Source of the DNA: Todiramphus chloris collaris
Lineage: Eukaryota; Chordata; Aves; Coraciiformes; Alcedinidae
NCBI GenBank assembly: GCA_025345505.1
Contig: JANVCC010010406.1
Coordinates: 16,289,271 to 16,353,270 of the forward strand
DNA length: 64,000 nt
Direction of reading: 5' to 3'
Part shown: piece by piece, positions 62,796-64,000 of the stretch
Layout of the letters: the number at the start of each line of letters is the position of its first letter
How positions within the stretch are numbered: the first letter of the stretch is position 1
Position numbers and translations under genes: made by a program
Notes under the pieces: model-generated
What the model was told of the DNA's origin: nothing
Database searches by the model: none
What the model saw: only the letters and a program-made list of their open reading frames with translations

Positions 62796-62883
62796 TGTTC
62801 CTGTGCTGTCAGGAGGGTTGGACTAGATGATCCCCAGAGGCCCCTTCCAACCTCTACCATTCTATGATTTTATGACTCTATGA
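62796..62883 (+). other. CR1 3' UTR and terminal octamer repeats
   Basis: A short 3' UTR holds 'tgtcaggagggttggactag' and 'ccccttccaacctctacc', ending in imperfect ATTCTATG-type repeats. In CR1 this end is what the element's own RT recognises to start copying, and there is no poly(A) tail. Confidence 0.85.
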
Positions 62884-63870
62884 AAATAGATCTATTCTCA
62901 TTACTAGATACTGAAATATACTTTTGTCTATGGCTGTATTGTGTGAAATTTATCTTCATTATGCTGGCTAAACAACAGATTACACTGTGTAAAGATGTTC
63001 ACAGATCAGACCTACATTTCTGTTCTATGAAAATAGATATTGTTTTATTTCCCTGTCATGGCAAAAAAAAAAAAAACAAACAAAGCCCCAGAACATTCAT
63101 AGGCCTTGAGACAAATTTGTTAAGCGTATATTAAAAATAACTAAAAAAAGGAACAAATGAAGAGAAAAAAAACTGTTCTAGTAAGCCAAGTAAGTAAGAT
63201 CTAGTAAGAGCAGTGTTTAGAGATAACATTCAGAAAGTTTTGTCTGGAGTTGTATCTGTTGTTGAAGCAATTTCAACCACAAGTGATCTTCCCAGAATTG
63301 TAGAACAATGCAAAATTCAACCTGCAAATTTTAATGAGGGTCCTATAAGGGAGTTCTAAATCCAGACTTCAAGGGAACATGGCACTTTATGACAAAGCTT
63401 TCTGTTCAAGTTCTTCATTCTCAGAGATAAAGCTCTATAGTTTATTTATTAAAAAATGTAGGTGGAAATAAGGTGGCCCTCTGTTATGCTTGTGCTGAGT
63501 TATTAATTTGACAGACAGAAGGCCAAATCTATAAATTATACATGTAAATGATAACTAAAACCTGCAAAAAATTGCCCAAAGGCAATCAGGATATGCATTG
63601 ACATGAATGCTATGTCTATATTTGAACTGTTCTCTAAGATCAAAATTAAGCTACCTATGTAAATGTAAATAGTGAAATATTATAACTTCTATACAAACTC
63701 TCCAGAGTAAGTCTTTGCTTTTCATTTTTACTTCCTTGACTGTTACTGGTCTTTAGCACTTAAAGTAGGCAAAACATGTGTCTGGATTAGAACAAGGTAA
63801 AACAGAGACAGACAAATTTCTCAAGAAGAAACACAGCAATCGTTGGAAATGATGGTGAATTTTATGAGGA
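62884..63870. other. AT-rich spacer, nothing recognised
   Basis: About 1 kb of AT-rich DNA. The 84-codon frame 62,880-63,134 has no recognisable domain and includes a poly(A)-encoded Lys stretch (63,062-63,076). Confidence 0.55.
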
Positions 63871-63871
63871 G

Positions 63872-64000
63872 AGGAGAGGCAAAGCAAGGAAAGGAAAGAG
63901 GTAAGGAAAAAAGGGAAAGGAAGGGAAGGGAAGGGAAGGGAAGGGAAGGGAAGGGAAGGGAAGGGAAGGGAAGGGAAGGGAAGGGAAGGGAAAGGGGAAA
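63872..64000 (+). repeat. (AAGGG)n pentanucleotide microsatellite at window edge
   Basis: A pure purine lead-in of variant units (63,872-63,920) passes into 14 perfect AAGGG units at 63,921-63,990, then 'aaaggggaaa' at the window end. The array may continue beyond the window. Each unit has a GGG run, so the plus strand could fold as a G-quadruplex and the duplex could form a triplex. Confidence 0.97.

Larger units (their letters stand above)
59690..62883 (+). mobile_element. Near-full-span CR1 LINE with two internal deletions (about 3.2 kb)
   Basis: This is the only CR1 in the window that keeps ORF1 sequence. Order on the plus strand: ORF1 remnant (59,700-60,710), the short inter-ORF region and ORF2 start (60,720-60,905), the pre-RT linker (60,906-61,640), RT fingers and palm motif A (61,646-62,020), RT C-terminal region (62,040-62,795) and 3' UTR ending 'attctatgattttatgactc' then 'tatga' at 62,883. 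Full CR1s are about 4.5 kb, and two gaps account for most of the shortfall. One, near 60,906, removes the endonuclease; the other, near 62,018-62,030, removes RT motifs B and C. The 5' limit is approximate. Many stops and frameshifts show that it is dead. Confidence 0.92.

Overview
The window reads as AT-rich, gene-poor vertebrate nuclear DNA, almost certainly from a bird. The main evidence is at least six insertions of chicken-repeat-1 (CR1) LINEs with the avian-type 3' end, short imperfect repeats of ATTCTATG, plus one clear solo LTR. The LTR resembles one I associate with non-galliform birds, but that is from memory and unchecked. I found no host protein-coding exon, tRNA, rRNA, CRISPR array or prokaryotic-type gene. 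Most open frames are short chance frames in AT-rich DNA. The recognisable coding sequence is all reverse-transcriptase or ORF1 debris from CR1.

Layout. 1-12,230: desert with a 54-bp CR1 3' stub (about 1,250), a solo LTR of about 1.1 kb (1,721-2,830), an unexplained GC-richer block (6,890-7,400) and a 55-bp-period duplication (12,096-12,188). 12,235-13,085: a probable second, older LTR with a TATA-like box, a CT-rich CpG-bearing stretch and AATAAA. 13,086-34,155: desert with A/C-rich tracts, short hairpins, a TATATG/TG microsatellite (21,467) inside a poorly understood block that may be retroviral debris (20,640-22,060), and a CA/TA minisatellite (29,055). 34,156-39,358: a repeat cluster with two diverged copies of a roughly 160-bp unit, two minus-strand CR1s, and an older plus-strand CR1 carrying a nested minus-strand CR1 tail. 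39,359-47,815: desert. 47,816-48,739: plus-strand CR1. 48,740-59,690: desert. 59,690-62,883: the most complete CR1, with an ORF1 remnant and ORF2 pieces but two internal deletions. The window ends in an AAGGG pentanucleotide array that runs to the edge.

These elements do not work together as a system. The interest lies in the record of retrotransposition: nested insertions, loss of the catalytic RT aspartates apparently by CpG decay, a CR1 copy lacking both the endonuclease and the RT active-site region, one 249-codon CR1-derived frame still open, and a diverged local duplication that may be an unrecognised repeat family. I did not find a convincing new biological system here.
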